From Diphasiastrum complanatum (lineage: Eukaryota > Streptophyta > Lycopodiopsida > Lycopodiales > Lycopodiaceae): a stretch of 64,000 nucleotides of DNA. The stretch lies in contig CM055095.1 of NCBI GenBank assembly GCA_029204225.1, forward strand, positions 45,123,446 to 45,187,445. Reading direction: 5' to 3'. Shown in pieces: positions 45,881 through 57,795 of this stretch. A program made the translations under genes and the position numbers. The number at the start of each line of letters is the position of its first letter. The first letter of the stretch is position 1. The notes beneath the pieces are model-generated. The model ran no database searches. It was given only the letters and a program-made list of their open reading frames with translations, and was not told where the DNA came from.

Positions 45881-46085
45881 GATGTTTTCCCGTGGGCTAA
45901 TTCTGTGATAGATTTGTGTGGGCGTGGCTAGGCAAAGGTCCTACGTCCAGTCTCTGGGGGAACGTGGCATGAGAGGGATCCTCTGTGTTTGCTTTGGTTG
46001 GTATGTTCGTTTGTGGTGTGCTTGTTTGGACCTGAATAACCCCTGGTTGCTTAATTTGTTCCACGTGATCTGATCTAGTAGGGAG

Positions 46086-49000
46086 TTGAGAGAGGAGTTT
46101 ACATTTGTGGGTGGACGACACACAAGTATGGAAAGGAGCTTCCATGGGGCAACCCCCAAGATTAATTCGAGATTATTATTCCTATCGGGAAAGATCGCGG
46201 GGAGGAAGTCAGATTTCATGATCAACTCGGGAGCTTCACATAACTATATTTCAAAGAGCATAGTGGAACAATTCAGCTTGCCGACCAGGAATGTGACATC
46301 AACGCTCAAGGTAGAAACAACAAAGGGAGCACTGGACGCAGACAAAGCAACATTGGATCTCCCGGTGCAGATTGGGAGATGGAAGGCTAAACTTAGCTTT
46401 CTGATTTTAGAGATGGATGCCTTCGATGTAATTTTGGGCCTCCCCTGGCTAAATGAACACTGTATTGCAGTTTTGGGTAGGAGCTCAAACTTGGTCCTCT
46501 TGGATTACAAGGGACAAATCTGTATGACAAAAGCTTTGCCTGGAGGGAACGCTAAGAGTACCGATAATGAACAAAATTTGGTTGCTGCATCTGTGATAAA
46601 AAGCATGGCGAAAGAGAAAAGGTCAAAGTGCTTTCTTTGTATCTGCAAAGAGGTTCCAGAAGGGAAAGACGCACAACAAAAGAACTTGCCAAAAGGAGGT
46701 GGCAGATTTGCCAGAGGAATTTAGCGATGTGTTTCTGGAAGAACTCCCAGCTAAATTACCTCCTCAAAGACCAATGGACCATAAAATTGAGCTGGTACCA
46801 GGAATAGAACCAACTTCACGAACACCCTATAGGATGTCCCAAGTTGCTGGAACCAAAACGACAACTTGGTGAATTGATAGACAAAGGATTCATTAGACCC
46901 AGTGCTTTGCCTTTTGGAGCCCCAGTGTTATTTGTGGAAAAGACGGACAAGACCCTTCGGATGTGTGTGGATTACCGCATGCTCAACAAAGGTACCATCA
47001 AGAACAAGTACCCCATGCCTAGAATTGATGACCTATTCGACCAACTCAAACATGCCAAATATTTTAGGTGAATGGATCTCAGATCTGGATATCACCAAAT
47101 TTGAATAGCTAAAGGCGATGAGCGCAAAATGGCCTTTCAAAAACGATATGAGAGTCACGAATTCAGGGGATGTCGTTTGGTCTAATAAACGCACCAGCCA
47201 CTTTTTGCACGTTGATGAACAACATTTTTCAAGGCTGCTTAGATGAATTTGTCATTGTGTACATCGAGACATCTTGGTGTTTAGTTGTAGCCTGAAAGAT
47301 CACATTAAACATTTAAGGACGGTCCTCCAACGAGTGAGGAAGAACTGCTTGTTCGCAAAAAGAGAGAAATGTGAGTTTGTGGTTGAGAAAGTTGATTTTC
47401 TTGGACATGTTATAGGCTACGGACGAATTCGGATGGATCCTAAGAAGATCAAGACTATCTTGAATTGGCTAGCTCCTAAAACTGTTCACGACATCAAATC
47501 CTTTGTGGGGCTATGTAACTTTTACAGGAGATTCATTGAGACATTTAGCAAAATTGTGGCACCATTGTTGGAGCAGACAAAGACTCATCTAAAGATGACA
47601 TGGACACCGGAATGTGAAGCAGCGTTCCAAAAACTAAAATGACGGATCACTCAAGAACCCATCCTTGTCTTAGCGGACTTTAGCAAACCTTTCGAAATAC
47701 ATACAGACACGTCAAACTTTGCTATTGGGGCCATGTTGCTGCAAGAAGGAAAACCTATTGCATATTTTTCAAAGAAATTGAGTGACGTAGAGCGATGATG
47801 GCCAACTCATGAAAAAGAAATGGTCGCAGTAGTTCAAGCAGTGGAGCATTGGAGACATTATGTGGCAGGAAAGCCCTTTAAGACGTTCACTGATAACGTA
47901 TCACTCAAGTACTTCTCATCCCAAGGTATGCTCACGCCAAAGAAATTGTGATTGCAAAACTTTCTCTCAAAATTCATTATAGAACTTGTACACATGGTGG
48001 GAAAGAACAATGTGGTAGCGGACGCACTAAGTAGACAAGAGCACTTGACGGCAATGGTAACAACTCAGGTGATTGGCCTACTCCAACAAATCGGAGAGAA
48101 CTATGGTGTAGATGCGTTGGCGAAGGACTTAATGATCGAATTCCAGTTGGGAAAGCCTCATAAACATTTCACTTGGAAGGATCAAATGGTTGTTTATAAA
48201 CAACGCAGAGTATATGTCCCAGACAACATCAACCTGAGGAAGAAAGTCTTGCGGGAACATCATGACGTACTAGCCGCCGGACATCCAAGGGTGAATCGCA
48301 TGTATGGACTTCTCAAGAGAGGCTTCTATTGGCCAGGTATGTGGGCAGATGTTGAATCCTATGTGCAAACATGCCCTACATGTCAACAAGTGAAGGTGGA
48401 ACCGCTAGCCCCAGCAGGACTACTCCAGCCATTACCAGTACCAGCATACCCGTGGGATTCCATGAGCATGGATTTTATTGTTCAACTACCACGGTACCAA
48501 GGTTTCGACTCAATTTATGTGGTGGTTAACCGTTTTTCAAAGCAAGCTCATCTGGTACCAACTAAAAGTTCAGTGACAGCTGAAGAAGTGGCAAGGTTAT
48601 TTTTCAAATGTGTCTTCAAATACCATGGCCTACCTAGAACGATTATTTCTGACCGAGACACCAAGTTCGTAGGAAAGTTTTGGACTTGTCTATTTCACCT
48701 CGTGGGAACTGGACTGAATTTCAGCATTGCATATCACCCTCAGACAGATGGGCAAACTGAACGAGTCAATCGACAGATTGAACAATATTTACGAAATTAT
48801 GTCGCTTGGGACCAATCTGATTGGGTCAGCTACTTGGATATCCTCGAGTTTGCACATTATGACCAAGTGAACAGATCTACTGGAAAGGCACCCTTCGAGA
48901 TAAGCAATGGTCGGCTACCGATTGTTCCGAGCTCTTTTCTTACAGGTGTGCAAGAAACTCTGCTACCCACTGTGGAGGAATTCATCAATGAGTGGCACAC

Positions 49001-49457
49001 AGAGCTGACAGAGGTGAAGGCAATTTTAGAGCAATCACAACGCAGCATGGCAGGTGACGTAAACCCACATCGACGAGAACTAGAATTTAAGAAAGGTGAT
49101 CAAGTGTGGCTGAACACTAAAAATATCGCGTTACCAAAAGGCTTGTCTCATAAGTTCATTCGACCTTATGCGGGGCCATATTATGTCACCAAGAAGATCA
49201 ACCGAGTGGCTTACCGATTGGCACTGCCATCCAGCTTGGATATACACAATGTGTTTCATATCTCATTACTCAAACGGTACAAACCGGATGAACATGAACT
49301 CCGTCACCCACCATCGACACTTGATGATACGACGAGACAGCTTGTACCAGAACAAATATTGACACACAAAAAGCGAACTAGCGTTCAATGTGAATATATA
49401 CTGAAGTGGCTATGGGCTCCACTCATTGAGGCTTCTTGGGAGACGACAACTTGGTGA
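46086..49457 (+). pseudogene. Ty3/gypsy chromovirus polyprotein: protease, RT, RNase H, integrase, chromodomain
   Basis: The protease frame at 46086-46724 carries MINSGASHNYI, so the catalytic Asp of DSGA is Asn. RT begins at about 46735 (EEFSDVFLEELP), shifts frame near 46845, and continues with [19 protein letters not shown] to 47071. The palm and catalytic region at 47072-47270 is broken by stops. The RT tail and RNase H (DFLGHVIGYGRIRMDPKK at 47274-47642; HTDTSNFAIGAML) contain stops near 47641, 47798 and 47949. From 47952 to 49457 the frame is open for 501 codons. It has an HHCC zinc region (GHPRVNRMYGLLKRGFYWPG, CPTCQQVK), an integrase core (SMDFIVQLP, ISDRDTKFVGKFW, QTDGQTERVNRQ) and a terminal chromodomain-like [17 protein letters not shown]. 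It is fused directly to a second copy at 49439. Confidence 0.93.
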
Positions 49458-51701
49458 ATTGATAGACAAAGGATTCATTAGACCCAGTGCTTCGCCTTTT
49501 GGAGCCCCAGTGTTATTCGTGGGAAAGGTGTACAAGACCCTTCGGATGTGTGTGGATTACCGCATGCTCAACAAAGGTGCCATCAAGAATAAGTATCCCA
49601 TGCCTAGAATTGATGACGTGTTCGACCAACTCAAACATGCCAAATATTTTAGCTGAATAGATCTTAGATCTAGATATCACCAAATTCGAATAGCTAAAGG
49701 CGATGAGCACAAAATGGCCTTTCAAACACGGTATGGGAGTCACAAATTCAAGGTGATGTCGTTTGGTCTAACAAATGCACTAGCCACTTTTTGCACGTTG
49801 AAAAACAACTTTTTTCAGAACTGCTTAGATGAATTTGTCATTGTGTACATCGAGACATCTTGGTGTTTAGTCGTAGACTCAAAGATCACATTAAACATTT
49901 AAGGATGGTCCTCCAACGACTGAGGAAGAACCGCTTGTTCGCGAAAAGAGAGAAATGTGAGTTTGTGGTAGAGGAAGTTGATTTCCTTGGACATGTTATA
50001 GGCTACGGACGAATTCGGATGGATCCTAAGAAAATCAAGACTATCTTGGATTGGCTGGCTCCTAAAACTGTTCACGACATCAAATCCTTTGTGGGGCTAT
50101 GTAACTTTTACAGGAGATTCATTGAGGCATTTATCAAAATTGTGGCACCATTGTTGGAGCAGACAAAGACTCATCTAAAGATGACATGGACACCGGAATG
50201 TGATACAGCGTTCCAAGAACTAAAATGGTGGATCACTCAAGAACCCATCCTTGCCTTACCGGACTTTAGCAAACCTTTCGAAACACATACAAACACGTCA
50301 AACTTTGCTATTGGGGACGTGTTGATGCAAGAAGGAAAACCTATTGCATATTTTTCAAAGAAATTGAGTGACGTAGAGCGACGATGGCCAACTCATGCAA
50401 AAGAAATGGTCGCAGTAGTTCAAGCAGTGGAGCATTGGAGACATTATGTGGCAGGAAAGCCCTTTAAGGCGTTCACTGATAACGTATCACTCCAGTACTT
50501 CTCATCCCAAGTTATGCTCACGCTAAAGAAATTGTGATGGCAAAACTTTCTCTCAAAATTCATTATAGAAATTGTACACACGGTGGGAAAGAACAATGTG
50601 GTAGTGGACGCACTAAGTAGATAGGAGCACTTGACGGCAATGGTAACTACTCACGTGACTGGCCTACTCCAAGAAATCAGAGAGAACTATGGTGCAGATG
50701 CGTTGGCGAAGACTTAATGATCGAATTCCAATTGGGAAAGCCTCATAAACATTTCACTTCGGAGGATCAAATGGTTGTTTGAACTTCTCAAGAGAGGCTT
50801 CTATTGGCCAGGTATGTGGGCAGATGTTGAATCCTATGTGCAAACATGCCCTACATGTCAACAAGTGAAGGTGGAACCGCTAGCCCCAACAGGACTACTC
50901 CAGCCACTACCAGTACCAACATACCCATGGGATTCCGTGAGCATGGATTTTATTGTTCAACTACCACGGTGCCAAGGTTTCGACTCAATTTATGTGGTGG
51001 TTAACCATTTTTCAAAGCAACCTCATCTGGTACCAACTAAAAGTTCAGTGACAGCCGAAGAAGTGCAAGGTTATTTTTCAAATGTGTCTTCAAATACCAT
51101 GGCCTACCTAGAACAATTATTTCTGACCGAGACACCAAGTTTGTAGGAAAGGTTTGGACTTGTCTATTTCACCTCATGGGAACTAGACTGAATTTCAGCA
51201 CTGCATATCACTCTCAAACAGATGGGCAAACTGAACGAGTCAATCGACAGATTGAACAATATTTATAAAATTATGTTGCTTGGGACCAATCCGATTGGGT
51301 CAGCTACATGGATATCCTCGAGTTTGCACATAATGACCAAGTGAACAGATCTACTAGAAAGGCACCCTTCGAGATAAGCAATGGTCGGCTACCGATTGTT
51401 CCGAGCTCTTTTCTGACAGGCGTGCAAGAAACTCCGGTACCCACTGTGGTGGAATTCATCAATGAGTGGCACACAAAGCTAACAGAGGTGAAGGCATTTT
51501 AAGAGCAATCACAACACAGCATGGCAGTAACGTAAACCCACATCAACGAGAACTGGAATCTAAGGAAGGTGATCAAGTGTGGCTGAACACTAAAAATATC
51601 GCGTTACCAAAAGGCTTATCTCATAAGTTCGTTCGACCTTATGCGGGGCCATATTATGTCACCAAGAAGATCAACCGAGTGGTTTACCGATTGGCGCTGC
51701 C
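49439..51701 (+). pseudogene. Head-to-tail second copy of the chromovirus RT-integrase block
   Basis: Nearly identical to 46851-49232. It starts at ACGACAACTTGGTGAATTG directly after the chromodomain of the first copy, without any LTR between. It contains RT ([18 protein letters not shown] at 49426-49656), RNase H (49860-50537, 225 codons, TNTSNFAIGDVLMQE) and integrase pieces (50775-51146, 51308-51502, 51466-51777). About 110 bases are missing near 50780 relative to 48195-48304, removing part of the integrase zinc region. The homology stops near 51701 (CGATTGGCGCTGCCAGC), before the chromodomain. Different stops from copy 1 show independent decay after duplication. Confidence 0.92.
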
Positions 51702-51846
51702 AGCACACAGTTTCGTCCGCTATTGTCTTGTGCTCCACAACATTATTGACATGCATATTTTGCTATACTTAATCTGATAAACTGAGCACCCACGCATGCA
51801 TGCTTTTTGACAGTTTGGCTATATATTCCCTGTTAGTTATCCTAGG

Positions 51847-52078
51847 GAAATGCTTATGGGATAATATTTTGGTTGCCTGGACATGTGACGCCCGGGCAGC
51901 CAATTTAAAAAAAACAAAACAAAACAAAACGTGTGGCTGAGGACGCATCAGGGCCAAAGGCCCACCATGCTCCTTAGATGCGAGGGGCTCGGCGGTCTAC
52001 CCAAATTGTTGTCCGATGCGCCATGTCACCGGTCAACTAAGAATTTTCCCATAATCATTCATATGAACTTCTTCTAGA

Positions 52079-52152
<74 letters not shown>

Positions 52153-52612
52153 AACCTATTATTTTATTGCGGGTGCCAAAGGATAAAGGTGTCGGTGTCT
52201 GGGGCTCGACCCGCCTGGGGCCATATGCTGCCCAAGAGTGCATGGCACACTAGGCTGCTTGGCAACATGCCACACTACCCAATGCCATGCTGCCTGGGAG
52301 CTGGGCTTCGCTAGCTAACTGGGTGTTGTGCCCAGAGGTGCCTGCTGCCGAGAACCAATTTTCCCGGGCGTCGGCACGTTTGGGCAGCACTAGCACCGGA
52401 TGCCACATGGCGATCCCAAATCGCTCCGAGCCCAAAGCCTCCCAATGGGCCTTGTGCGTGCATCCCAGGCCCGTCAAGGGAGGGGCTCGCATATAAGGAG
52501 CATGGCCTCGTCGATGTAGTATCCACCACGCATTTTTTCTTTTTTTAAAATTGGTTGTCCAGGCACCACATGTCCAAGCAACCAAAACGTTATCTCATAA
52601 GCATATGTATGG
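51847..52612. mobile_element. Non-autonomous DNA element with long terminal inverted repeats
   Basis: The left end ATGCTTATGGGATAATATTT is matched inverted at the right end (AACGTTATCTCATAAGCAT, 52591-52610). The match continues through TTTTGGTTGCYTGGACATGT, a YAGCCAATTTTAAAAAAA box and CCATGCTCCTTAKATGCGAG, giving TIRs of about 145 bases. No transposase is inside; it contains a (TA)n tract. Long TIRs suggest a Mutator-like MITE. No convincing target duplication was found. Confidence 0.65.
52082..52149. repeat. (TA)n microsatellite
   Basis: About 33 TA units inside the long-TIR element. Confidence 0.97.
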
Positions 52613-52765
52613 GTTTGATGGGAGGGCATAGATATGAAAACACGCCCAGTTCCTCACATATCCAGGTGCTTAAGAAAGGGTTGTCTGAGTCTGGCTCCTG
52701 CTGCCCGGCACCCATCCCCGCCTACCCGCTACCTGCGGAAATGCTATCCACCCAAAGGTTTAATG

Positions 52766-53309
52766 GTCCCCCGCCAGCCTTGGCACCACCACGTCGCGCT
52801 CATGCACTAATCCGGGACCAAACGCCCAAACAGTGTGGCTCTATTCTTGGAAGCATCAGGGCAAGGGAGGGAGACAAGATAGGATACTCCATGACCGGTC
52901 AGTAGAACTGTATTTGGCTGCATTGCAATTTGGCGGGTTTTTATACCTTCAAATCTGAGTTTTCAAATTTTGTTTATGCAGAAAAATGTTAAACAAAATC
53001 TCGCATAAAAATAAATACTTAAGAAATATTTACTCACGGGCCCCCGCCAGCCTTGGCATTGCCGACACGTGGCACTCAAGCACTAGACCACACCCAAACA
53101 CGTGTGGCCCTCTTCTTGGAAGTGTCAGAGCAAGGGAGGGAGACAAGATAGAATACTCCACGACCGGTCAGTAGAACTGTATTTGGCTGTGCTGCAATTT
53201 GGTGGGTTTTTTTATCGTCAAATCTGAGTTTCTGATTTTGTTTATGCAGAAAAATGTTAAACAAAACCTCGCATAATAATAAATACTTACGTAGAAAAAT
53301 ATTTACTCA
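52766..53309 (+). repeat. Two tandem copies of a 271-base unit
   Basis: Unit 1 starts near 52766 (TCCCCCGCCAGCCTTGGCAC) and unit 2 near 53039 (GCCCCCGCCAGCCTTGGCAT). Both run through GAGGGAGACAAGATAG, GACCGGTCAGTAGAACTGT and GCAGAAAAATGTTAAACAAA to AAATATTTACTCA. Similarity is high with a few indels. No coding function is evident. Confidence 0.9.
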
Positions 53310-53431
53310 TTGTCACCTTTTTTCCTCCATTAGGAGTTTTGGCCTTGCCTTTTTCTTGCAAAGGCAATACTATGTCTTGAGGTCGGTCAATGGAGTTTGG
53401 AAAAAAAATATTTTGTTATGGTGGTTTAAAC

Positions 53432-53803
53432 CAGTGTTGGGCGGGTATCAAAATTTATGATACCAGTCGGGTCAGGGTATTGCAGGTTTTTAAAAAATTT
53501 AATACCAGTAGGGTATCAACATAAGGAGGTATAGGAGTTGTAGACCTGGTATCACAAGGGTGATACCAACCGGTTATCAACTCGGGTATAAACATGTACG
53601 AATTGCTAAAAATATTCTTTTAGAGAGTAATATCATAATTTAACATATAAAAAATCTGAATATTAAAAAAAAATTAAAAATAGTACTACTATTGATACCA
53701 TGGCAAAAATTCACAAAATCTCCAAACTTGGGTATCAATATGAATACCATGTTGATACCCTTTATTGATACCAGCCGCGACCCTATATACCCGCCCAATA
53801 CTG
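53432..53803. mobile_element. hAT-type MITE, 372 bp, with 8-base target duplication
   Basis: Terminal inverted repeats CAGTGTTGGGCGGGTA and TACCCGCCCAATACTG are present with one mismatch. Flanks GTTTAAAC (53424-53431) and GTCTAAAC (53804-53811) form an 8-base target-site duplication with one change. The interior is full of GGTATCA/TGATACC words, typical of subterminal transposase-binding repeats of hAT elements. No ORF. Confidence 0.88.
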
Positions 53804-53807
53804 GTCT

Positions 53808-54397
53808 AAACTTTAAAGGCCAAAACTTTTGTTGGGGGCCAAACGAACATGCATATGTTGCCATTAAAAAATTCCTATGAAGCCATGCAAACCATGCATG
53901 ATCCATAAGGCCCAAAAAGCAAAAGCAAAAGCTTAGAAAAAAGCAAACACATGAATGGATAGATTTAGAAAAGCATGCTAATTTATAAGTGTTAAACAAG
54001 TTTAAGATGAAGCAAATGTCGTTGTAAGTCATAAATGGGTAGAAGAAGGGCAGTGATCAAAAGAGCGATCAAGGCCAACTCATGCGTATTTTCATCAACT
54101 GCTTACTTTAAAGGTTGAAACCTTTGTTGGGGCCAAACTAACATGCATCTGTTGCCATTAAAAAATCCCTATGAACCCATCCAAACCATGCATGGATCCA
54201 TAAGGCCCAAAAAGCAAAAGCAAAAGCTTAGAAAAAAGCAAGCACGTGAATGGATAGATTCTGAAAAGCATGCTAATTTTGAAGTGCTAAACAAGTTTAA
54301 GATGAAGCAATGTTGTTGTTAGTCATTAAAGCAAGAGAAGAGTATTGATCAAAAGAGCGATCAAGACCAACTCACGCGTATTTTCATCAGCTACTTT
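53808..54397 (+). repeat. Two tandem copies of an about 296-base unit
   Basis: 53808-54103 and 54104-54397 share ACTTTAAAGG, TTTGTTGGGGGCCAAAC, ATGCATNTGTTGCCATTAAA, AAAAGCAAAAGCAAAAGCTT, GATCAAAAGAGCGATCAAG and GCGTATTTTCATCA. The hAT MITE is inserted precisely at the left end of the first unit. Confidence 0.9.
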
Positions 54398-54700
54398 TAC
54401 ATAGATGTGAGCAACAAGAGGAGCAGAGTACCAACGTTGATGCAAAAGAAGAGCAACAATCAGAGAGTGACCAGGGCCACTCATCACCTACTTCTGCATA
54501 GATGTGAGCAAGAAGAGGAGCAGAGTACAAACGTTGATGCAAGAGAAGGGCAATGATCACCAGGGCCACCTCATTCGTATTTTCATCTGCTGCTTCCACA
54601 TAGATGTGAGCAACAAGAGGAGCAAAGTACAAACATTGATGCAAGAGAAGAGCAAGGATCAAAGAGTGCTCAGGGCCACCTCATTCTTCATCAACTGTTA
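54391..54700 (+). repeat. Three tandem copies of an about 100-base unit
   Basis: Units near 54393-54489, 54490-54590 and 54591-54697 each carry CATAGATGTGAGCAASAAGA, GGAGCARAGTACMAACRTTG, ATGCAARAGAAG and CAGGGCCACYTCAT. Units two and three end with the ATTTTCATC phrase shared with the neighbouring 296-base repeat. Frames across them are repeat artefacts. Confidence 0.9.
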
Positions 54701-55284
54701 TTTAACTGGAAGTAAAGATTAAAGGCGAGCCCTCAAACTTAGGTTTTGTATTTGCTACAAATCTGATAAGCCATCGCCTTCAAACAGTTCCCTTTAAGCT
54801 ATCAAACCAAAGCTCTCTTTCCATTGTAGTATCTAGGGTTATAAAAAAGATTGTTCATTCTAGGCTTTAGAAGCTTTTAGAGAGTCTTGAAGTGTTTCAC
54901 TTAGAATAAACACCGCGGATGCAGATTGAAAGGAAATGGATGTACAACCCTAAAAGGTAAAGCAATAAACTATTATGATTGCGAGAAAGAATGAAATATT
55001 GCCAAACAGATCTTGTTACCAGAGGCTACAATACACAAGGATGATGCAATAGCTAGAGTAGAAACTTGTAACTTCCTGTTTTTTTTAATAAAAAATGGGA
55101 AAACCCATCAAAGTACAAATTGATGCATGTTGAAAGCGTAAAGGCCATAAGGCGAATTGAGATACTATACAACTATAACAAAGCAACAATCTCGTAGAGT
55201 ATCTACATAAAGCCTATTGCTAGGTGTAAGTCGCTAGTTAAGACAGTTGGAAGTTTAGGTAGTGCAGGAAGCTGTGAAACAGCC
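54701..55284. other. No recognisable feature
   Basis: AT-rich DNA between the tandem repeats and the 3' end of the non-LTR element. No clear poly-A tail or target duplication of the element was found here. Confidence 0.4.
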
Positions 55285-57795
55285 GTTCCTGCAACTAGGA
55301 CACATCAAAGTATTGCAAGTGCCTGAGTGCGTTGTAAAGTCATAGAAACTCGTTGACGATAATAAGCCGTAATGATAGATAAAGGTGAGGCACCACGTCC
55401 TTGGAGTTTCGCTGCAAAACCTACACAAGATGATAGAAAATCATCGAATTTCTTATGTAGGCACCCATATGTTTCCAAAGCAAAAGGAATAAAGTCTTCT
55501 CCAAGAGTGCGATGTGAATAATCTCGCTCTTTATCTAGAGCTGCATGAGAAGCAGCGGCACCCTGAGTAGTTGAAGCACGGCGAAGGAGGTCAGGTCGTG
55601 AAGGATCAGCAACAACAACATCCCCAAGCATGCGAATCTCCTCGCGCGAAAGAACAAGATCAACTCGACGTCGAGGCGACTGTGAATCAGACATAGGAAA
55701 GATGTGGTCTGCTCCCGAACAACATGAAAGCCGCACTCATGTGCAATAGATGCCAATACATCACAAGTGGAATCATGAGTTGCAGTGCGCTCTCCGCCAG
55801 AAGGGCAACGCATGAGATGAGTGCCAATAGGATCATCAGGGTGACCACAGGAGCATTTTGTCAAACTTTCCAGCACTGGATGAGGGAGACCCAACCTAAC
55901 CCGAAGAGCGGTGAGAAACAACTCTGAAGAAAGGCGCAAGTGTGGAACAACAGGACGCGCAACAAGCCAAGCACCAGCACCCGGTCCTGCACAAGACAAA
56001 GGGCGACCCCACGTCTCATCGAAAGGTGAATCACTGAGAAGCTGAGTGAAAGCATGTGAGTGGAAGCGCTCCAAAAGATACTTCTGAAAATGAGCACGCT
56101 GATGGCTAAGCAAAGTCTCAAAGGGAGGGAAAGAAGGTCGCACAGGTGGAGGGATGAGATCCTTGGCCACCCGAAGATGTTGTTGGAAAGGAAGAATGCA
56201 TGTTTCCACATGAGCTACTGAATCAAGAAGAATGGGCTTGTTGTCCTACTGAAACTGAGAGATAAGTGCAGAGGCAACAAGGGCCCAACTTCCCATAAAA
56301 GCAGTTGGAGCAATAGAAGCTGTGCAAGAAAGACCAACACCTCCGGACGAAGCGGGAAGAGAGACTTGTCGCTTAACAAACTGACCATTGGGAATATGAA
56401 AGGATTCTAAACCCATCAAGCGACCCAAAATATCTGATAAAGTATTATCAAAATCGGAGGAACACACCGTAGAATATAACTTGGCCGTTGAGCGAAGCAT
56501 TGAGTGAGAATCCCTAGAGCAACTTGAGCATTGCCAAGCTTTGGTAGCAAATCAGCGTGACGAAGATGCGCACCCAAAGTGTCCCGCAAAGAGGAAGCCA
56601 CAATATCCGAGAAACCTATAGGAATACCAAGTGCTCGAATCCCATCAACCGGAGTATTGAAACCTGTAGGTAAAGGGAGCTCAGGAAGGAGACCTTGAGG
56701 ACACCAAGCAACGCACTTAGAGGGATTGACAATGAGGCCCAAAGCCAAAAGTTGTTGAGAGAAATGTAGAAAATCCGGAAAGACGCCATTAGCAGGTCCC
56801 ACAATATGCGTGTCATCAACAATAGAGGGAAACAAACAAGAAGGAAAAGCAACAGAAGAAGCACGCAATGCTCGAAAGTGCGCCAAAGCAAAAAGAACAC
56901 CACCCAAGGGATCACCTTGTCTGATACCATCAACAGACGAGATAACTGATCACCTGAGCGAGAAGCATGACTGAAATATAGAGGCGCATCCATGGAATAA
57001 AAAGAGCGAACAAATGGGATGAGCTGAGCGAGAGGACCGTGAGCCGCACAAAGTTCTTGGAAAATGGCCCCTCGGAAAACAGAATTGAAAGTATTTTTAA
57101 CATCCACTTGAAGGACAACCCAATTTGGATGAAGATCCAAGGTAGCACGCAAAGCATGTATGACTATCTTGCAACCGCCAAGAGTAGCACAACCAAATTA
57201 ATGAGGAAATAGGTGGTCATGAAAACTGTCACGAAGCTGAAAACCAAGAGCCCTAGAAACCAATCTGTATAAAACTTCTCCAACAACAATGGGACTCACT
57301 CCATCGCCAGGCTTATCCAAAGCTATCAATCGAGTAGCACCAAGAATACGAGCAATAGAAAGAGGAATACGACCACATGCTATGGAAGAGCAAACTTGAA
57401 AGAGCAAACCAAACCCGCTAGCAGAGTCATTAGGAGAAAAACAGTCACAAAGATGCTCGAAAATCGTACCAGAAGGTTGACATATAAGGGTTGTGTAGAA
57501 AAGCATTAAGAAAATGAGATTCTGAGAGCTCCAAATCGGAATCAGGTTCAAAGTCCTCAACAAAAGAGGCAAGGGAGTCATTTGTCGGTGGATGAAGCTC
57601 CAAAGCATGAACGGTGGCAGCAGAAGGAGTAGTTGGACTTCTCATCATCTTTCCGCTGGAGAGAAGAAAGTTCTACAACTGGCAAAGAAAGTTCTACGAC
57701 TGGCATGACTAGAGCATGAGCTGCACAAGAGTACTCGCCCACTTGCCCAAGTAAAACACAGCGACGCAACCGACGATGAATAGGGGGTATAGAAA
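55285..57795 (-). pseudogene. Non-LTR retrotransposon: reverse transcriptase with C-terminal zinc knuckle and PD-D nuclease-like region
   Basis: From right to left: an N-terminal linker (LRRCVLLGQVGEYSCAAHAL near 57775). RT then begins with RLIALDKPGDGVSPIVVGEV (57310-57250). Motif A is VLQVDVKNTFNSV near 57100, motif B is GIRQGDPLGG near 56915, and motif C is SIVDDTHIVG near 56815. A thumb-like region follows to 56246. After it come a zinc-knuckle-like CSCG...GTHLMRC near 55850, a THDSTCDVL helix, VVREQ, then RRRVDLVL (near 55665) and GDVVVADP (near 55612). The two Asp are 13 residues apart, as in the PD-X12-14-D endonuclease of R2-like elements. No APE-type endonuclease was seen. Frameshifts lie near 57490, 57180, 56920 and 55700, and a stop at about 55305. 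It is a decayed copy. Confidence 0.75.

Noticed and set aside
52055-52243. Frame of alternating Ile-Tyr
   Set aside because: Translation of the (TA)n tract.
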